NCBI GenBank assembly: GCA_028866905.1
Contig: JAGWHI010000004.1
Location: forward strand, 1 to 64,000
Direction: 5' to 3'
DNA: 64,000 nt
Source: Microcaldota archaeon
Lineage (GTDB): Archaea > Micrarchaeota > Micrarchaeia > Micrarchaeales > Micrarchaeaceae
Part shown: positions 49,544 through 58,655 of the stretch, piece by piece
How the letters are laid out: every line of letters begins with the position of its first letter
How positions within the stretch are numbered: the stretch's first letter is position 1
Translations under genes and position numbers: made by a program
Notes under the pieces: model-generated
Databases searched by the model: none
What the model saw: the letters and a program-made list of their open reading frames with translations, nothing else
Told to the model about the DNA's origin: nothing

Positions 49544-51288
49544 AGTGAACCACCGAATGCCAGCACAAGTATCGCCAGCCCTATAGCGAATAGCAGCATG
49601 TATACGCTGGGATTGCCAGACTCGAGGAGGGCCGGTATGCGCTCGAATGCTATCAGTGCCCGCCCGAGCGCGTTGATTCCCCTGTCAAGCCCGTAATCGA
49701 ACCTGTCGGCCGCTGACGCCAGCACGTTGAAGGCACGTGCAATCGAATAATAGGATATGTCGAACGCCCTCCTGTTGTAGAGCAGCCATGCTCTTGACGG
49801 GACTGCCACGGCGTGCTTCCTGTAGAACAGCAGGTAAGCTGCGGCAAGCCCCATCAATCCAACTGCGCCTTCCTCCAATCCGGGGTAGAATATGGAACCT
49901 GCGCCCCTCGTGGAGAGATAGTTGTATATGAAGTAGAAGGAGATCGCCAGCGATATCAGGACCATGGTTATTGCGGGGACCAACATTGACTTCCTTAGCG
50001 CGTGGTACTCCTGCTCCGCCCTCTTCCTCGACCCCGAAAGCGGCACGAAGAGCCACCTGAAGATATAGGTCGAGCTCGCGAAGCTTATCAGCAGCAGGAG
50101 GGAGCCTACAACTGCATCGGTTGCAGATGACGATATCAGGGACTTCTCGATCCAGCTCCCGAACGGGAATATGCTCGCAAGCGATAGTGAAGCGAGGAGC
50201 ACTGCGATGAAAAGCGTCCTGTTCCTCGGGGAGTTTCCAATCTTGAATATGTCGCTCTGCTCATCGTTCATGCGCATTATCGAACCAGAGCTTAGCAGGA
50301 GCGGGGCCTTGTAGAACGCCTGGACTATGAAGAGCAGCGTGGCGGCGTACAGGTTGCCCAGGCCCACCGCAATCAGCATGAGCGAGAGGTCCTCAATCGT
50401 AGAGTACGCGAGTATGCGCTTTATGTGCCGCTCCACCAGGGCGTTCGACACCGCAAGCAGGGCGGTCACTATCCCTATCCAGAGTATTACGTTCTGTAGG
50501 CCTGCAGCCACATACATGGGCATGAGCACCATGACAAGGAAAACCCCGGCCTTGACCATTGTTGATGAGTGAAGGAATGCAGATACTGGGGCGGGGCCTT
50601 CCATCGCGTCGGGAAGCCATTCGTTGGTTGGGAACTGCGCTGACTTGGTGAAAGCAGCGAACAGTATCAGCAGCAAGGGTACCGCAGCGTTGCCTGGGGC
50701 CTGCATTATCGCGTTGAAGTCCAGGGTGCCGTATTGGAGGAACAGCAGCACTATGGCTGCCAGCATGGCGATGTCACCCAGGAATATTATCGTTATGGAT
50801 CTCCTGGCTGCAAGGGCTGCGGCCTCCTTGTTGGTGTAGAACCCGATGAGCAGGTAGCTTGTGAGGCCCAGGAACTCCCAGGCTATGAACATCGTGAGGA
50901 AGCTGCCCGAAACTGCGAAGAGCATCATGGATGACGCGAAGACGCACATCTCAGCATAGTACCTTCCCTGGTCGCTTGGCGTCCTTATGAAGCCGGTGGA
51001 GTACAGCATCACGAACGGCATTACCACGGACACCAGCAAAAGGAGGATCTTGTTGAGCATTAGGGTATAGAACCCGAGCTGGAAGGTGAAGCCGGCGATG
51101 CTGAACCAGCCTATAGACTGCTGGGTAGCGGGGCCCGTAAATATCGCCGCAGCAAGCGCAAGTGAGACAAGGCTCATTGCGAAGGAGAAATAGCCCACCT
51201 TCATGCTCCTCCTCCAGAGCATGGCGACTGCTGCAGCTAAGAGAAGCGGCAGTATCGGAAGGATTGCGGCGGGGATCGGAAGGCTCAT
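49540..51288 (-). CDS. nuoL: NADH:quinone oxidoreductase-like subunit L (NuoL)
   Basis: 582 residues, the largest antiporter-like subunit, with about 15 TM segments. Key runs are FIAWEFLGLTSYLLIGFYTN (conserved Glu), FTKSAQFPTNEWLPDAMEGP (typically AKSAQFPLHxWLPDAMEGP) and SAFLHSSTMVKAGVFLVMVL. It has a shortened C-terminal lateral-helix region, ending PSVYMLLFAIGLAILVLAFG. The start overlaps the nuoK stop. Confidence 0.93.
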   Translation of the reverse strand: MSLPIPAAILPILPLLLAAAVAMLWRRSMKVGYFSFAMSLVSLALAAAIFTGPATQQSIGWFSIAGFTFQLGFYTLMLNKILLLLVSVVMPFVMLYSTGFIRTPSDQGRYYAEMCVFASSMMLFAVSGSFLTMFIAWEFLGLTSYLLIGFYTNKEAAALAARRSITIIFLGDIAMLAAIVLLFLQYGTLDFNAIMQAPGNAAVPLLLILFAAFTKSAQFPTNEWLPDAMEGPAPVSAFLHSSTMVKAGVFLVMVLMPMYVAAGLQNVILWIGIVTALLAVSNALVERHIKRILAYSTIEDLSLMLIAVGLGNLYAATLLFIVQAFYKAPLLLSSGSIMRMNDEQSDIFKIGNSPRNRTLFIAVLLASLSLASIFPFGSWIEKSLISSSATDAVVGSLLLLISFASSTYIFRWLFVPLSGSRKRAEQEYHALRKSMLVPAITMVLISLAISFYFIYNYLSTRGAGSIFYPGLEEGAVGLMGLAAAYLLFYRKHAVAVPSRAWLLYNRRAFDISYYSIARAFNVLASAADRFDYGLDRGINALGRALIAFERIPALLESGNPSVYMLLFAIGLAILVLAFGGSL

Positions 51289-51590
51289 CTCTCATCCCTC
51301 AGCTTGGACAGCGCCCGGATGTCCATGCCATTGCCGGGCTTTGCGAGCAGCCGGTACACCGCGACTATCACTATCACTTCAGAGACCGCTATCGCCCAGA
51401 CGGCGAAGAGGAACGGGATTATCGCCGACTGCGCTACCAGCGAGAACACCCCGGTGGCCAGCAGCGTGCTGGAAAGTAGCGCAATCTCCGCTGACACCAT
51501 GATAAGGAGGAAATGCCTGCTCGCGACCATCCCGGCTATGCCTATCGAGAAGATTCCGACGCTTAGCAGCAGCAGGTATAGGAATATCAT
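51285..51590 (-). CDS. nuoK: NADH:quinone oxidoreductase-like subunit K (NuoK)
   Basis: 101 residues, three TM segments. The second TM holds the conserved Glu (LLIMVSAEIALLSSTLLA) and the third the family pattern LFAVWAIAVSEVIVIVAVY with the second membrane Glu; both are needed for proton translocation. ATG 51590 overlaps the nuoJ stop by four bases, and a longer frame reaching 52061 is a shadow of nuoJ. Confidence 0.92.
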   Translation of the reverse strand: MIFLYLLLLSVGIFSIGIAGMVASRHFLLIMVSAEIALLSSTLLATGVFSLVAQSAIIPFLFAVWAIAVSEVIVIVAVYRLLAKPGNGMDIRALSKLRDER

Positions 51591-52057
51591 CTCTTTCCAC
51601 CGCTCCTGAGGAGGATTATCGCGCCCACTGTAGCGCCAAAGGCGAGCAGCGCCATTATGTAAAAGTAGAAAACGGATGCGCCTATCTGGGATCCCACCTG
51701 CTGGCCGGTTATCTGGGCCGGCTCCGTCTCCGCAGCCCCCATGCTCAGCAGCGGATACGAGAGCAGCACGAACATCATGGCGAACACCGCTATGAACAAC
51801 GCCTTGCTCGTCATCAGCTTCGCAAGGTAGCCCTCGGTTGCTACCCCGACGAACAGGTAGGTGGATATCCCGCCTATCATTATGAACATCTGTATTGCTG
51901 CGAGAAGCGGCTGGTTCAGCGCTAGGAATATCAGCGAGTTTATGAAGAACGCGGCTGAGAGCGAGACGACCACGTCGACTATGTCCCTGAAAACATAGAC
52001 GAGCAGGAGGGCTATGATTTCGGCTAGAGCCAACACGAAAAATATTGTCTCGCTCAT
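51587..52057 (-). CDS. nuoJ: NADH:quinone oxidoreductase-like subunit J (NuoJ)
   Basis: 156 residues with five predicted TM segments. Runs are FFVLALAEIIALLLVYVFRD, NSLIFLALNQPLLAAIQMFI (typical LNAxFLAxIQxxxY region) and GASVFYFYIMALLAFGATVG. It lies between nuoI and nuoK, as in most complex I operons. Confidence 0.88.
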   Translation of the reverse strand: MSETIFFVLALAEIIALLLVYVFRDIVDVVVSLSAAFFINSLIFLALNQPLLAAIQMFIMIGGISTYLFVGVATEGYLAKLMTSKALFIAVFAMMFVLLSYPLLSMGAAETEPAQITGQQVGSQIGASVFYFYIMALLAFGATVGAIILLRSGGKR

Positions 52058-52064
52058 GCAAACC

Positions 52065-52442
52065 CTACTTCAGGTCTTCCGGCCTCTTGTCGAGCGCTCG
52101 CCTGTCGTACGCCTCGAAGTCGTGGTCCTTGGTAAGCACCAGGCACTCGGTCGGGCAGACCTCCTCGCAAAGGGCGCAGAAGAGGCAGCGCTCGAGGTTT
52201 ATCTCCGGCATCACCTTGGGCCCCTTCTCGGTCTGCACTTCGACCATAGTTATCGTCTTGTTGGGGCAGATTCGCTCGCAAGCCCTGCAGCTTATGCAGG
52301 TCTTCATGTCCAGCTTGTGCACGCCCCTGAACGTGTCCGTCAGCGTCTCCTTCTCCTCAGGGTACTGGAGCGTCGACGGTGTGGTCAGCGCCTGTTTCAC
52401 AACGCGCCCGAAGGGTTCCAGGTCCATGCTTACCCCTATCAT
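52065..52442 (-). CDS. nuoI: NADH:quinone oxidoreductase-like subunit I (NuoI, 2x[4Fe-4S])
   Basis: 125 residues with two tetranuclear iron-sulfur motifs, CISCRACERICP and CLFCALCEEVCP, that carry electrons toward quinone. A short N-terminal segment (MDLEPFGRVVKQALTTP) would lie at the membrane. ATG 52442 overlaps the nuoH stop (ATGA); an in-frame ATG at 52427 is possible. It is the only peripheral-arm subunit in the window. Confidence 0.94.
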   Translation of the reverse strand: MIGVSMDLEPFGRVVKQALTTPSTLQYPEEKETLTDTFRGVHKLDMKTCISCRACERICPNKTITMVEVQTEKGPKVMPEINLERCLFCALCEEVCPTECLVLTKDHDFEAYDRRALDKRPEDLK

Positions 52443-53470
52443 CTAAAGATTATAAATGTTATCAGCAGATTCGCCACAGACAGAGGAAGCAGGTATATCC
52501 ACCCCATCCTGAGTATCCGGTCGAGCCGCATGCGGAAGAGCGTGCCCCTCACCACTATTATCGCGGTCGTGACGATCACCACCTTTATCGCAGTCCATAC
52601 CCATGACGGCAGGATCGGCCCGTTCCATCCACCGAGGAAGAGCACCGTTATCAGGAGCGACCCAACGAAAAGCCTTGTATAGTCGAGGAGCAGCGCCATT
52701 GCGTAATACGGCGCGCTTACGTCGGTCAGCCAGCCTGCTATGAGCTCGCTGTCCGCTTCCTTCAGGTCGAACGGGGGCCTCTCGAGCTCCGCGAGCAGTA
52801 CGAAGAAGAACAGGACGAAGCCGAGCGGCATCAGCACTATGTACCACATGGAGCTCTGCGCCTGCACTATCGACTGGAGGCTGTATGTGCCCGCGAGCAG
52901 CGCTATCGCGACGACCACAAGGATCAGGGGCGCCTCGTAGCTGAGCATCATCACCACAGCCCTCTGGGCGCTTATCGAGCCGAACTTGTTTCCCGATGTC
53001 CAGCCGGCGAGGAAGACAAGCAGTGGCGAGAACGACAGTATGAGGAAGACCAGTATGAGGCCGATCCCCGAATCGAAGCCTATGAACGTTGGGGAGAACG
53101 GCATGAAGGCCAGCATCAGTATGAACAGCGCGGTGAGCACAGGCAGGGTGAATACGAATAGCCTGGTGGCCCTGTCAGGTATTATGTTCTCCTTCGTCAC
53201 CAGCTTTATCGCGTCGGCCACGTTCTGGAGCACTCCCCACTTCCCCAGGTAGGTGGGGCCCCTCCTCGAATGTATCCTGGCGACCAGCTTCCTCTCCAGC
53301 CAGCCGCCCATTATGGTGTAGAAGGTGAATATCAGCGCCAGCGCTATTGCGAATATTATAAGCGCGATGAGGAGCGAGGCAGCCTCGAGCCCGGTGCCGG
53401 AAAGCACCCCGTGGAGGATTCCGTATATGGAGGTGTAGAGGTAGCCCACGCCTCCGCTAGATATCTCCAT
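52439..53470 (-). CDS. nuoH: NADH:quinone oxidoreductase-like subunit H (NuoH)
   Basis: 343 residues, eight predicted TM segments, forming the quinone chamber at the base of the membrane arm. The signatures are ERKLVARIHSRRGPTYLGKW (usually GPxxxGxxGxLQ), LQNVADAIKLVTKENIIP, and the loop ELERPPFDLKEADSELIAGW with conserved Glu residues. ATG 53470 lies about 30 bases after a TATA box. It is the first gene of nuoHIJKLMN. Confidence 0.95.
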   Translation of the reverse strand: MEISSGGVGYLYTSIYGILHGVLSGTGLEAASLLIALIIFAIALALIFTFYTIMGGWLERKLVARIHSRRGPTYLGKWGVLQNVADAIKLVTKENIIPDRATRLFVFTLPVLTALFILMLAFMPFSPTFIGFDSGIGLILVFLILSFSPLLVFLAGWTSGNKFGSISAQRAVVMMLSYEAPLILVVVAIALLAGTYSLQSIVQAQSSMWYIVLMPLGFVLFFFVLLAELERPPFDLKEADSELIAGWLTDVSAPYYAMALLLDYTRLFVGSLLITVLFLGGWNGPILPSWVWTAIKVVIVTTAIIVVRGTLFRMRLDRILRMGWIYLLPLSVANLLITFIIFR

Positions 53471-53495
53471 GCGACCAATAATGCTTGTATCGCGC

Positions 53496-53508
53496 TTTTT
53501 ATATAGTT
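53496..53508 (-). promoter_or_regulatory. TATA box of the nuoHIJKLMN operon
   Basis: CTATATAAAAAGC on the minus strand predicts a transcript start near 53478, eight bases before the nuoH ATG. Confidence 0.65.
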
Positions 53509-53560
53509 TGGTGGCGTACGGAGGATTTAATTGCCTTGCCGTGCAAATATCTGTGGTTAG

Positions 53561-53830
53561 ATGGAGCTCAGCGAGCGCTCTAAGAGGATAATCCGCGACG
53601 GGAGCATAAAGCTGCGCGTCACAAGGTCCGGAATGATCCAGCAGATAACCTTCAAGGTGCGGAGGGTTCCGCTGGGCACCGGGGCTACGACCCTGGAGCT
53701 GTACTTCGACCGCGTCATAGATGCCCACGAGCTGCAGAGGCTTGCTGACGAGACCGGCCTGCCGGTCCATGCTGACAAGATAGCAGCGTATCCGGCCGGC
53801 ACGAGTGCAAAGGACTATATATCTCTTTGA
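53561..53830 (+). CDS. Hypothetical protein, 89 residues
   Basis: A small basic-then-acidic protein: MELSERSKRIIRDGSIKLRV, VRRVPLGTGATTLELYFDRV, IDAHELQRLADETGLPVHAD, ending KDYISL. The pattern suggests two or three strands plus a helix. Divergent from the nuo operon across about 90 bases containing GGATTTAATTG. No family recognised. Its stop lies 16 bases before the tpiA ATG; the overlapping AT-rich CTATATATC near 53818 may be the tpiA promoter inside this gene. Confidence 0.55.
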   Translation: MELSERSKRIIRDGSIKLRVTRSGMIQQITFKVRRVPLGTGATTLELYFDRVIDAHELQRLADETGLPVHADKIAAYPAGTSAKDYISL

Positions 53831-53845
53831 GATTGACTCTTACTC

Positions 53846-54532
53846 ATGGACGGGCGCAGGACCCTTGTAGTGAATTTCAAGGGCTACTCCTCCGGATTCG
53901 AGAAGGGAAAGGAGATAGCGACTGCATGCGGCAAGCTGCTCGCGGGCAGCGGCATAGATGCTATAGTGGCGCCGCCTGCCACAATGCTTAGGGAGATATC
54001 GGAGGTTACGCGCACATTCTCGCAACATGCGGAGCCGTACGTCAATGGGAGCCACACGGGGAGGATTACAGTAGCGGAGATAGGAAGGAGTGGCGCTGAT
54101 GGTTCATTCCTGAACCATTCCGAGAGCACGATGGGCGGCACGGACATAAGAAAGGCTGCCAGAATGCTAAGGGAGAAGGGGCTGGAGTCGATGCTCTTTG
54201 TGGAAACTGCAGAGGCTGCAAGGAATTTCCTGCTCCGAACCGGGAAGTTCGAATGCAGGCCGGAGTATATAGTTTTCGAGCCGCATGAGATGATAGGCGG
54301 CGATATCCCGGTTTGCGTGAGCCACAGGCAGGAGATAATCCTATTCGCAAATATCGCTGAGGAAGCGGGTTCGATCCCCTTGGTGGGCGCGGGAATAAGG
54401 ACGCCGCTCGATGTAGAGCGCAGCATGGACCTTGGAGTCGGCGGTGTGGTGGTATCCTCTGGGATAATGCTTGCGAGCGATCCGGTTAAGGAGATCTGGG
54501 CCCTTGCGAAGGCGCTAGGTACTAGCCCTTAG
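53846..54532 (+). CDS. tpiA: Triosephosphate isomerase
   Basis: 228 residues, the short archaeal form. Catalytic residues: Asn and Lys in LVVNFKGYSSG, the electrophile His in FLNHSESTMGG, and the base Glu in IVFEPHEMIGGD, where many archaeal enzymes read EPPELIG; here EPHEMIG. LVGAGIRTPLDVE and GVVVSSGIMLA match the phosphate-binding loops. It interconverts dihydroxyacetone phosphate and glyceraldehyde 3-phosphate. It is convergent with the surface-protein operon, overlapping by 11 bases. Confidence 0.9.
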   Translation: MDGRRTLVVNFKGYSSGFEKGKEIATACGKLLAGSGIDAIVAPPATMLREISEVTRTFSQHAEPYVNGSHTGRITVAEIGRSGADGSFLNHSESTMGGTDIRKAARMLREKGLESMLFVETAEAARNFLLRTGKFECRPEYIVFEPHEMIGGDIPVCVSHRQEIILFANIAEEAGSIPLVGAGIRTPLDVERSMDLGVGGVVVSSGIMLASDPVKEIWALAKALGTSP

Positions 54533-56276
54533 TAGCCCAGACGCCATCGACCGAAACATTGAGGGGACAGGCTGTGGATTTATAATCAAACAGCGTTCCA
54601 GCATCCAGATATATAGAAGAATAGTTGCCGGTGAACGTGCTGTTCATCGGACCGAGGGATGTGACCGTACTGTTGAGGTGCACATCAGGCATTCCAATGC
54701 CAGCTGTCGAGCTGTATCCCCCATACGGACTTGGGGTGCGCCCGTTGACGAACATAGTCGCATTGGTGCTGTCTGGGTATCCTGGGCACTGGGCCACGCT
54801 GGCCTTCCATCTGATTGTGAAGGTGCCGTTTATAGCCTCTGGGAAATTCCACTGCCATGATGCCTGCTGTACCTTTGTCTGGTTGGCATCATATATTGTC
54901 ATAGTACCGTAACGGCCGTCCGGTATAAATGTCTGGTTGGCGTCAGTCTCGTTGGCATCGGAATAAACTAACACGCCGCTCCATGTACCTGGTGTAAAGT
55001 TAAGGCTTACGGGATATACTATATTCCCGGAGCTTCCCGGGCCGCTGTTATTAGTTATCGTAGTCGGGGATATTGTGGTTGTGGATCCATAATAACCAGA
55101 AACGTCACAGGTTTCTGGATAACATGAGCCGGATATGCAGACTGTAGGATTCTGTACATTGTACGAGTAAGCTGTAGAAAGGGCTACGACGCCGGAAAGA
55201 TTTACGGTACCGCGGTATGTTTGCCCCGGCTTCAAGATTCCGTTATATGGCAGCCATCCAGGCTGGGCGTCGTAGAAATATTTTTCTGCAGTTATTTTAG
55301 CCTTCTGGGTGAGGTACGCCTTTGTCCCTGGAATACCGGAGCTTGCACTAGTGCCGGTCAAGTTCAGCACCCTGAATGTGGTATTTGAAATGCTCACTAA
55401 TGGCGTGAAGGTTATGGTGATGTTAGTCGGATAGCAGAATACGTAGTCGACCTCCAGGTTGATTGGCGGTTTGAAGTCGGAGTATTGCAGATGTGGATGC
55501 GAGATCGATTCGGCGGTAATGTTAAGGTAATATGTTGATGTGTTCTTGGCCAGCAGTTTGGAGTATGCGGACGTATAGATTGACAGTTGGTCGGGTATGC
55601 CGGATGTAGTGCTTATGCATTCTGATATGAACACTGTGGAATTTGCGCTTGGAGGAAGTCCTGATGGTGATGGAAGCGCGCTAAGATTCTTCTGGCTTAC
55701 TGCCATCAGGAAGCTATCGCATGAATCTCCGGCGAAGGTCCTAGTGCCATTGTAGGTAATCTTGCTATTATTTAGTATCGCTGTTGTGTTCGGGTTAAAG
55801 TTTGTCAGGAACAGCCCGCCATTGCCGTTTTGCGCATAGCATGACAGGCCGCTGGAGTACGAACCGATTGGCTCCGTACATGATATCGTAGTGCCATTGG
55901 TTGTATAAACTGCAAGGGCACCTGCGCTCCCCAAGTCCACTAAGAGTTTAGAGTTTTTATAGGTGGCATTGTTCAGCACATATTCCGTTAAATTTATCTC
56001 GCCCTGCAATGCCATCTGGGATTGGCTCAGCGCTGCGCCGCTGGCCACATACCCGATCTGGAGACTCTGTGACAGGTTAGCAAGGCTTATGTCTGTGATT
56101 AACCTCTGCTTTGCAGTCTGGTTATGCGTTAGGGCCGACGTGTTTATCTTTATGACGTTGGTGTACGCAAGCAGCGCGAGTACTGCTATGAAAGCAATGA
56201 TTATTATCGAAATTGAGAATAGGACGCCTCTTGAATGCCTGCTCCCCTGCGTTTCGACAAACGCCAAGGCGATCAC
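54522..56276 (-). CDS. Surface protein, five-member paralog family (member 4, long)
   Basis: 584 residues: TM near 17-40 (VLFSISIIIIAFIAVLALLA), then the family core: TTISCTEPIGSYSSGLSCYA, RTFAGDSCDSFLMAVSQKNL, STVFISECISTTSGIPDQLS and the motif TYYLNITAESISHPHLQYSD. After the core comes a large region with Cys pairs (YPTNITITF, PTVCISGSCYPETC) and a C-terminal beta domain (FPEAINGTFTIRWKASVAQC). The start is GTG 56276, overlapping the upstream paralog's stop (GTGA-type). Very many Asn-X-Ser/Thr sites. Member 5 is its immediate upstream partner. Confidence 0.75.
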   Translation of the reverse strand: MIALAFVETQGSRHSRGVLFSISIIIIAFIAVLALLAYTNVIKINTSALTHNQTAKQRLITDISLANLSQSLQIGYVASGAALSQSQMALQGEINLTEYVLNNATYKNSKLLVDLGSAGALAVYTTNGTTISCTEPIGSYSSGLSCYAQNGNGGLFLTNFNPNTTAILNNSKITYNGTRTFAGDSCDSFLMAVSQKNLSALPSPSGLPPSANSTVFISECISTTSGIPDQLSIYTSAYSKLLAKNTSTYYLNITAESISHPHLQYSDFKPPINLEVDYVFCYPTNITITFTPLVSISNTTFRVLNLTGTSASSGIPGTKAYLTQKAKITAEKYFYDAQPGWLPYNGILKPGQTYRGTVNLSGVVALSTAYSYNVQNPTVCISGSCYPETCDVSGYYGSTTTISPTTITNNSGPGSSGNIVYPVSLNFTPGTWSGVLVYSDANETDANQTFIPDGRYGTMTIYDANQTKVQQASWQWNFPEAINGTFTIRWKASVAQCPGYPDSTNATMFVNGRTPSPYGGYSSTAGIGMPDVHLNSTVTSLGPMNSTFTGNYSSIYLDAGTLFDYKSTACPLNVSVDGVWATKG

Positions 56277-58084
56277 GATTTAGTAGCCCAGACGCCATAC
56301 ACGGTAGTGTTGAGCGGGCAGGCCAGGTCATATGTGTCCGAGTACTGCTCCAGCGATATCGCGGAGTACTTGCCCGTTATCTTCGTTGTCGTCAGGCCTA
56401 TGGTATCATTCGTGGTGTTGAGGGTCCAGGTGTTGTAGCTGGAGCTTGAGCTCTGGGAGGCCTGGCCGTACACATACGGCGTATACGCATCAAGGTATAT
56501 GTAGGACTGGATAGGATATCCGCTGCATGGGGTTACGCTGGACTTCCATTTCACGTAGAATGTGCCGTTGACAGAATTGTTGAAGTACCAGACCCATGTG
56601 GAATATTCGTTCTGGGAATCCCATGCGTCCCTCGTCGTCATTGTCCCTCCTGTCCCTGTGCCGTTGCTGAAAGTTGCAGATGGGTTCGTCTGGTTGTTGT
56701 AAGTGCTTGGGTAATAACTTCCGCCAGCCTGGTACACCACGTTAACCGGATACACAGTGCTGCCGCTTGAAACCTTGGCTGTGTTGTTGGTGATTACCGG
56801 CGCGGGGGTTGTGGTGTAGTTGTAGTACCCGCTGGACGAGTAGTTGTACGGCTGGTACACGTAGCAGTACTTCTGCTGGCATGAGCCGTTGACGCATATG
56901 TTGGGGTACAGGTAGGTGCCCGTGGGTATCCCGTTCGTTGCTGTGGTGAACGACCCTGAGACGTTGTAGCTCTTGCCGAACTTGAGCGGCTGGCCCAAGT
57001 TTATAACCACGTTGGGAACGCTGTGCAGAGTGCTCTCAGAATACGGCACCGTGGTGGTGCTGTACACATTGTAGAACGAGTAGTTCTTGTACGACAGGTT
57101 GGATACCAGTATCGTGCTGTTGGACGTGTCCTCATACGAGGTGAAGTTGACTATTATCTTTGTCGGAGTGCAGCTCACAAGGTTCACCGACGATGTTATG
57201 GGCAGCTGGAAGGTCTGCGCGTTGAATGACTGGTGGCTTATCGATGTTGCGTTTATCGTCATCAGCGTTGTCGTGATGTTCTTCGACAGCAGCTTGGAGT
57301 AGCTACCGTACGACAGCGACAGCTGGTCGTCTATGCCGTACGACTTGCTTATGCACTCCGATACGGTTATCGTCGAGTTGCCGAACAGGGACGATGCGAA
57401 GCTCGAGAGCAGGCCGCTGTTCGTGCTGCCGTACAGGCCGTATGCGCTCGTGGCGTTGAGTATCTTGGTGAGGTTCTGCGGCGTTATGGAGATGTCGTAC
57501 AGGTTGCAATCGTCCCCCGCTATGTTCCTTGTCCCGTTGAACTTGACCGAGGTGTAATTGAACGCCTTGGCGCCGCTTCCTATGCTGAAGTTGCCGGACA
57601 GGTACTGCGACGTGCTCGCGCCTGGCTCGCAGGTAAGCCCGCTGCTGTATGCGCTTAGGCTGGAAAGCTCCGTGCATGTGACAGCGGTGCCGTTTATGCT
57701 GTACACCGCCTCTGCGCCGTATGAGCCGAGGACCACCAGCACCTTGGACGTCCTGTTGTTTAGCATGTCGAGAGTCATGTTTATTGTGCCGTTGGACCCG
57801 CCTATAAGGCTAAGCTCCGAGGATAGCGAGGGAATGCCGAGCTTGTATTGCACCTGAAGGTTCTGGACGTTGTTGTTAGCCTTCATGTCGCTGAGCAGCA
57901 TCTGCTTTGGGGTCTGCGGCACCCCGCCCAGTATGGAACCCAGGCCGTTTATCGTGATTATCTTCTGCTGGAGCATCACCGCGAATATGCCCACGAGTAT
58001 TATTATAGTGATGATTGTCGCTATGTACACAGTGGCATGCGCCGCGTAGCCGTGTGCCTGGTTCTGCGCTGGTTGGTCTTCCAT
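56273..58084 (-). CDS. Surface protein, five-member paralog family (member 5, long)
   Basis: 603 residues: TM near 17-39 (YIATIITIIILVGIFAVMLQ), then the core: AVTCTELSSLSAYSSGLTCE, IAGDDCNLYDISITPQNLTK, STITVSECISKSYGIDDQLS and TTLMTINATSISHQSFNAQT. The tail repeats the member-4 architecture, with ICVNGSCQQKYC, FNNSVNGTFYVKWKSSVTPC and a Ser/Tyr-rich end. Members 4 and 5 are closer to each other than to members 1-3. It is transcribed toward member 4. Confidence 0.75.
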   Translation of the reverse strand: MEDQPAQNQAHGYAAHATVYIATIITIIILVGIFAVMLQQKIITINGLGSILGGVPQTPKQMLLSDMKANNNVQNLQVQYKLGIPSLSSELSLIGGSNGTINMTLDMLNNRTSKVLVVLGSYGAEAVYSINGTAVTCTELSSLSAYSSGLTCEPGASTSQYLSGNFSIGSGAKAFNYTSVKFNGTRNIAGDDCNLYDISITPQNLTKILNATSAYGLYGSTNSGLLSSFASSLFGNSTITVSECISKSYGIDDQLSLSYGSYSKLLSKNITTTLMTINATSISHQSFNAQTFQLPITSSVNLVSCTPTKIIVNFTSYEDTSNSTILVSNLSYKNYSFYNVYSTTTVPYSESTLHSVPNVVINLGQPLKFGKSYNVSGSFTTATNGIPTGTYLYPNICVNGSCQQKYCYVYQPYNYSSSGYYNYTTTPAPVITNNTAKVSSGSTVYPVNVVYQAGGSYYPSTYNNQTNPSATFSNGTGTGGTMTTRDAWDSQNEYSTWVWYFNNSVNGTFYVKWKSSVTPCSGYPIQSYIYLDAYTPYVYGQASQSSSSSYNTWTLNTTNDTIGLTTTKITGKYSAISLEQYSDTYDLACPLNTTVYGVWATKS

Positions 58085-58124
58085 AATACCAGTTAATGGT
58101 ATGAAACATCCTATAAATGCCTTT

Positions 58125-58625
58125 CTACTTGCTCTCCCTTATCAGCGCTATCGCTTCCGCCTTGCCCTTGAACGCGCCGAGCTTGACGAACTTGCCCTTC
58201 TCCAGCTCCTTGTAGTGCTCGAAGAAGTGCTTGAGCCTGTCCTTGAAGTGCTGCGGCAGGTCGCCTATGTCCCGGATCGAAGCTGACGACGGATCCACCT
58301 TCTCGACAGGCACGGCGAGTATCTTGTGGTCCACCCCTTCCTCGTCGTTCATCTCTAGGAGGCCGACAGCCCTGCACTTTATCGCGCAGCCCCTCTGTAT
58401 AGGCGCGGATATCACCAGCACGTCGAGAGGGTCGCCGTCCTTCGCCTTAGTACCAAGTATGGACCCGTAGTTTGTGGGGTACACCATCGACGTGTATAGG
58501 AACCTGTCCAGCACCAGGGCATCTAGCTCGTGGTCGTACTCGTACTTCTCGTTGGTGTTCGCCTGTATCTCTATGAATGAGTAGAACGTCTCGGGGAAAT
58601 CGTTTGTCTGCTTGTCCTTCATCAA
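58125..58625 (-). CDS. ppa: Soluble inorganic pyrophosphatase
   Basis: 166 residues: a family I pyrophosphatase that pulls biosynthetic reactions forward by hydrolysing PPi. The signature DGDPLDVLVI is present, along with ETFYSFIEIQANTNEKYEYD near the N-terminus, FLYTSMVYPTNYGSILGT with the active-site Tyr, DHKILAVPVEKVDP and HFFEHYKELEKGKFVKLGAF. Two Met codons (58625, 58622) are equivalent starts. Confidence 0.96.
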   Translation of the reverse strand: MMKDKQTNDFPETFYSFIEIQANTNEKYEYDHELDALVLDRFLYTSMVYPTNYGSILGTKAKDGDPLDVLVISAPIQRGCAIKCRAVGLLEMNDEEGVDHKILAVPVEKVDPSSASIRDIGDLPQHFKDRLKHFFEHYKELEKGKFVKLGAFKGKAEAIALIRESK

Positions 58626-58655
58626 AGCACCTGCCTAGTATCGCAATCTGTTATT

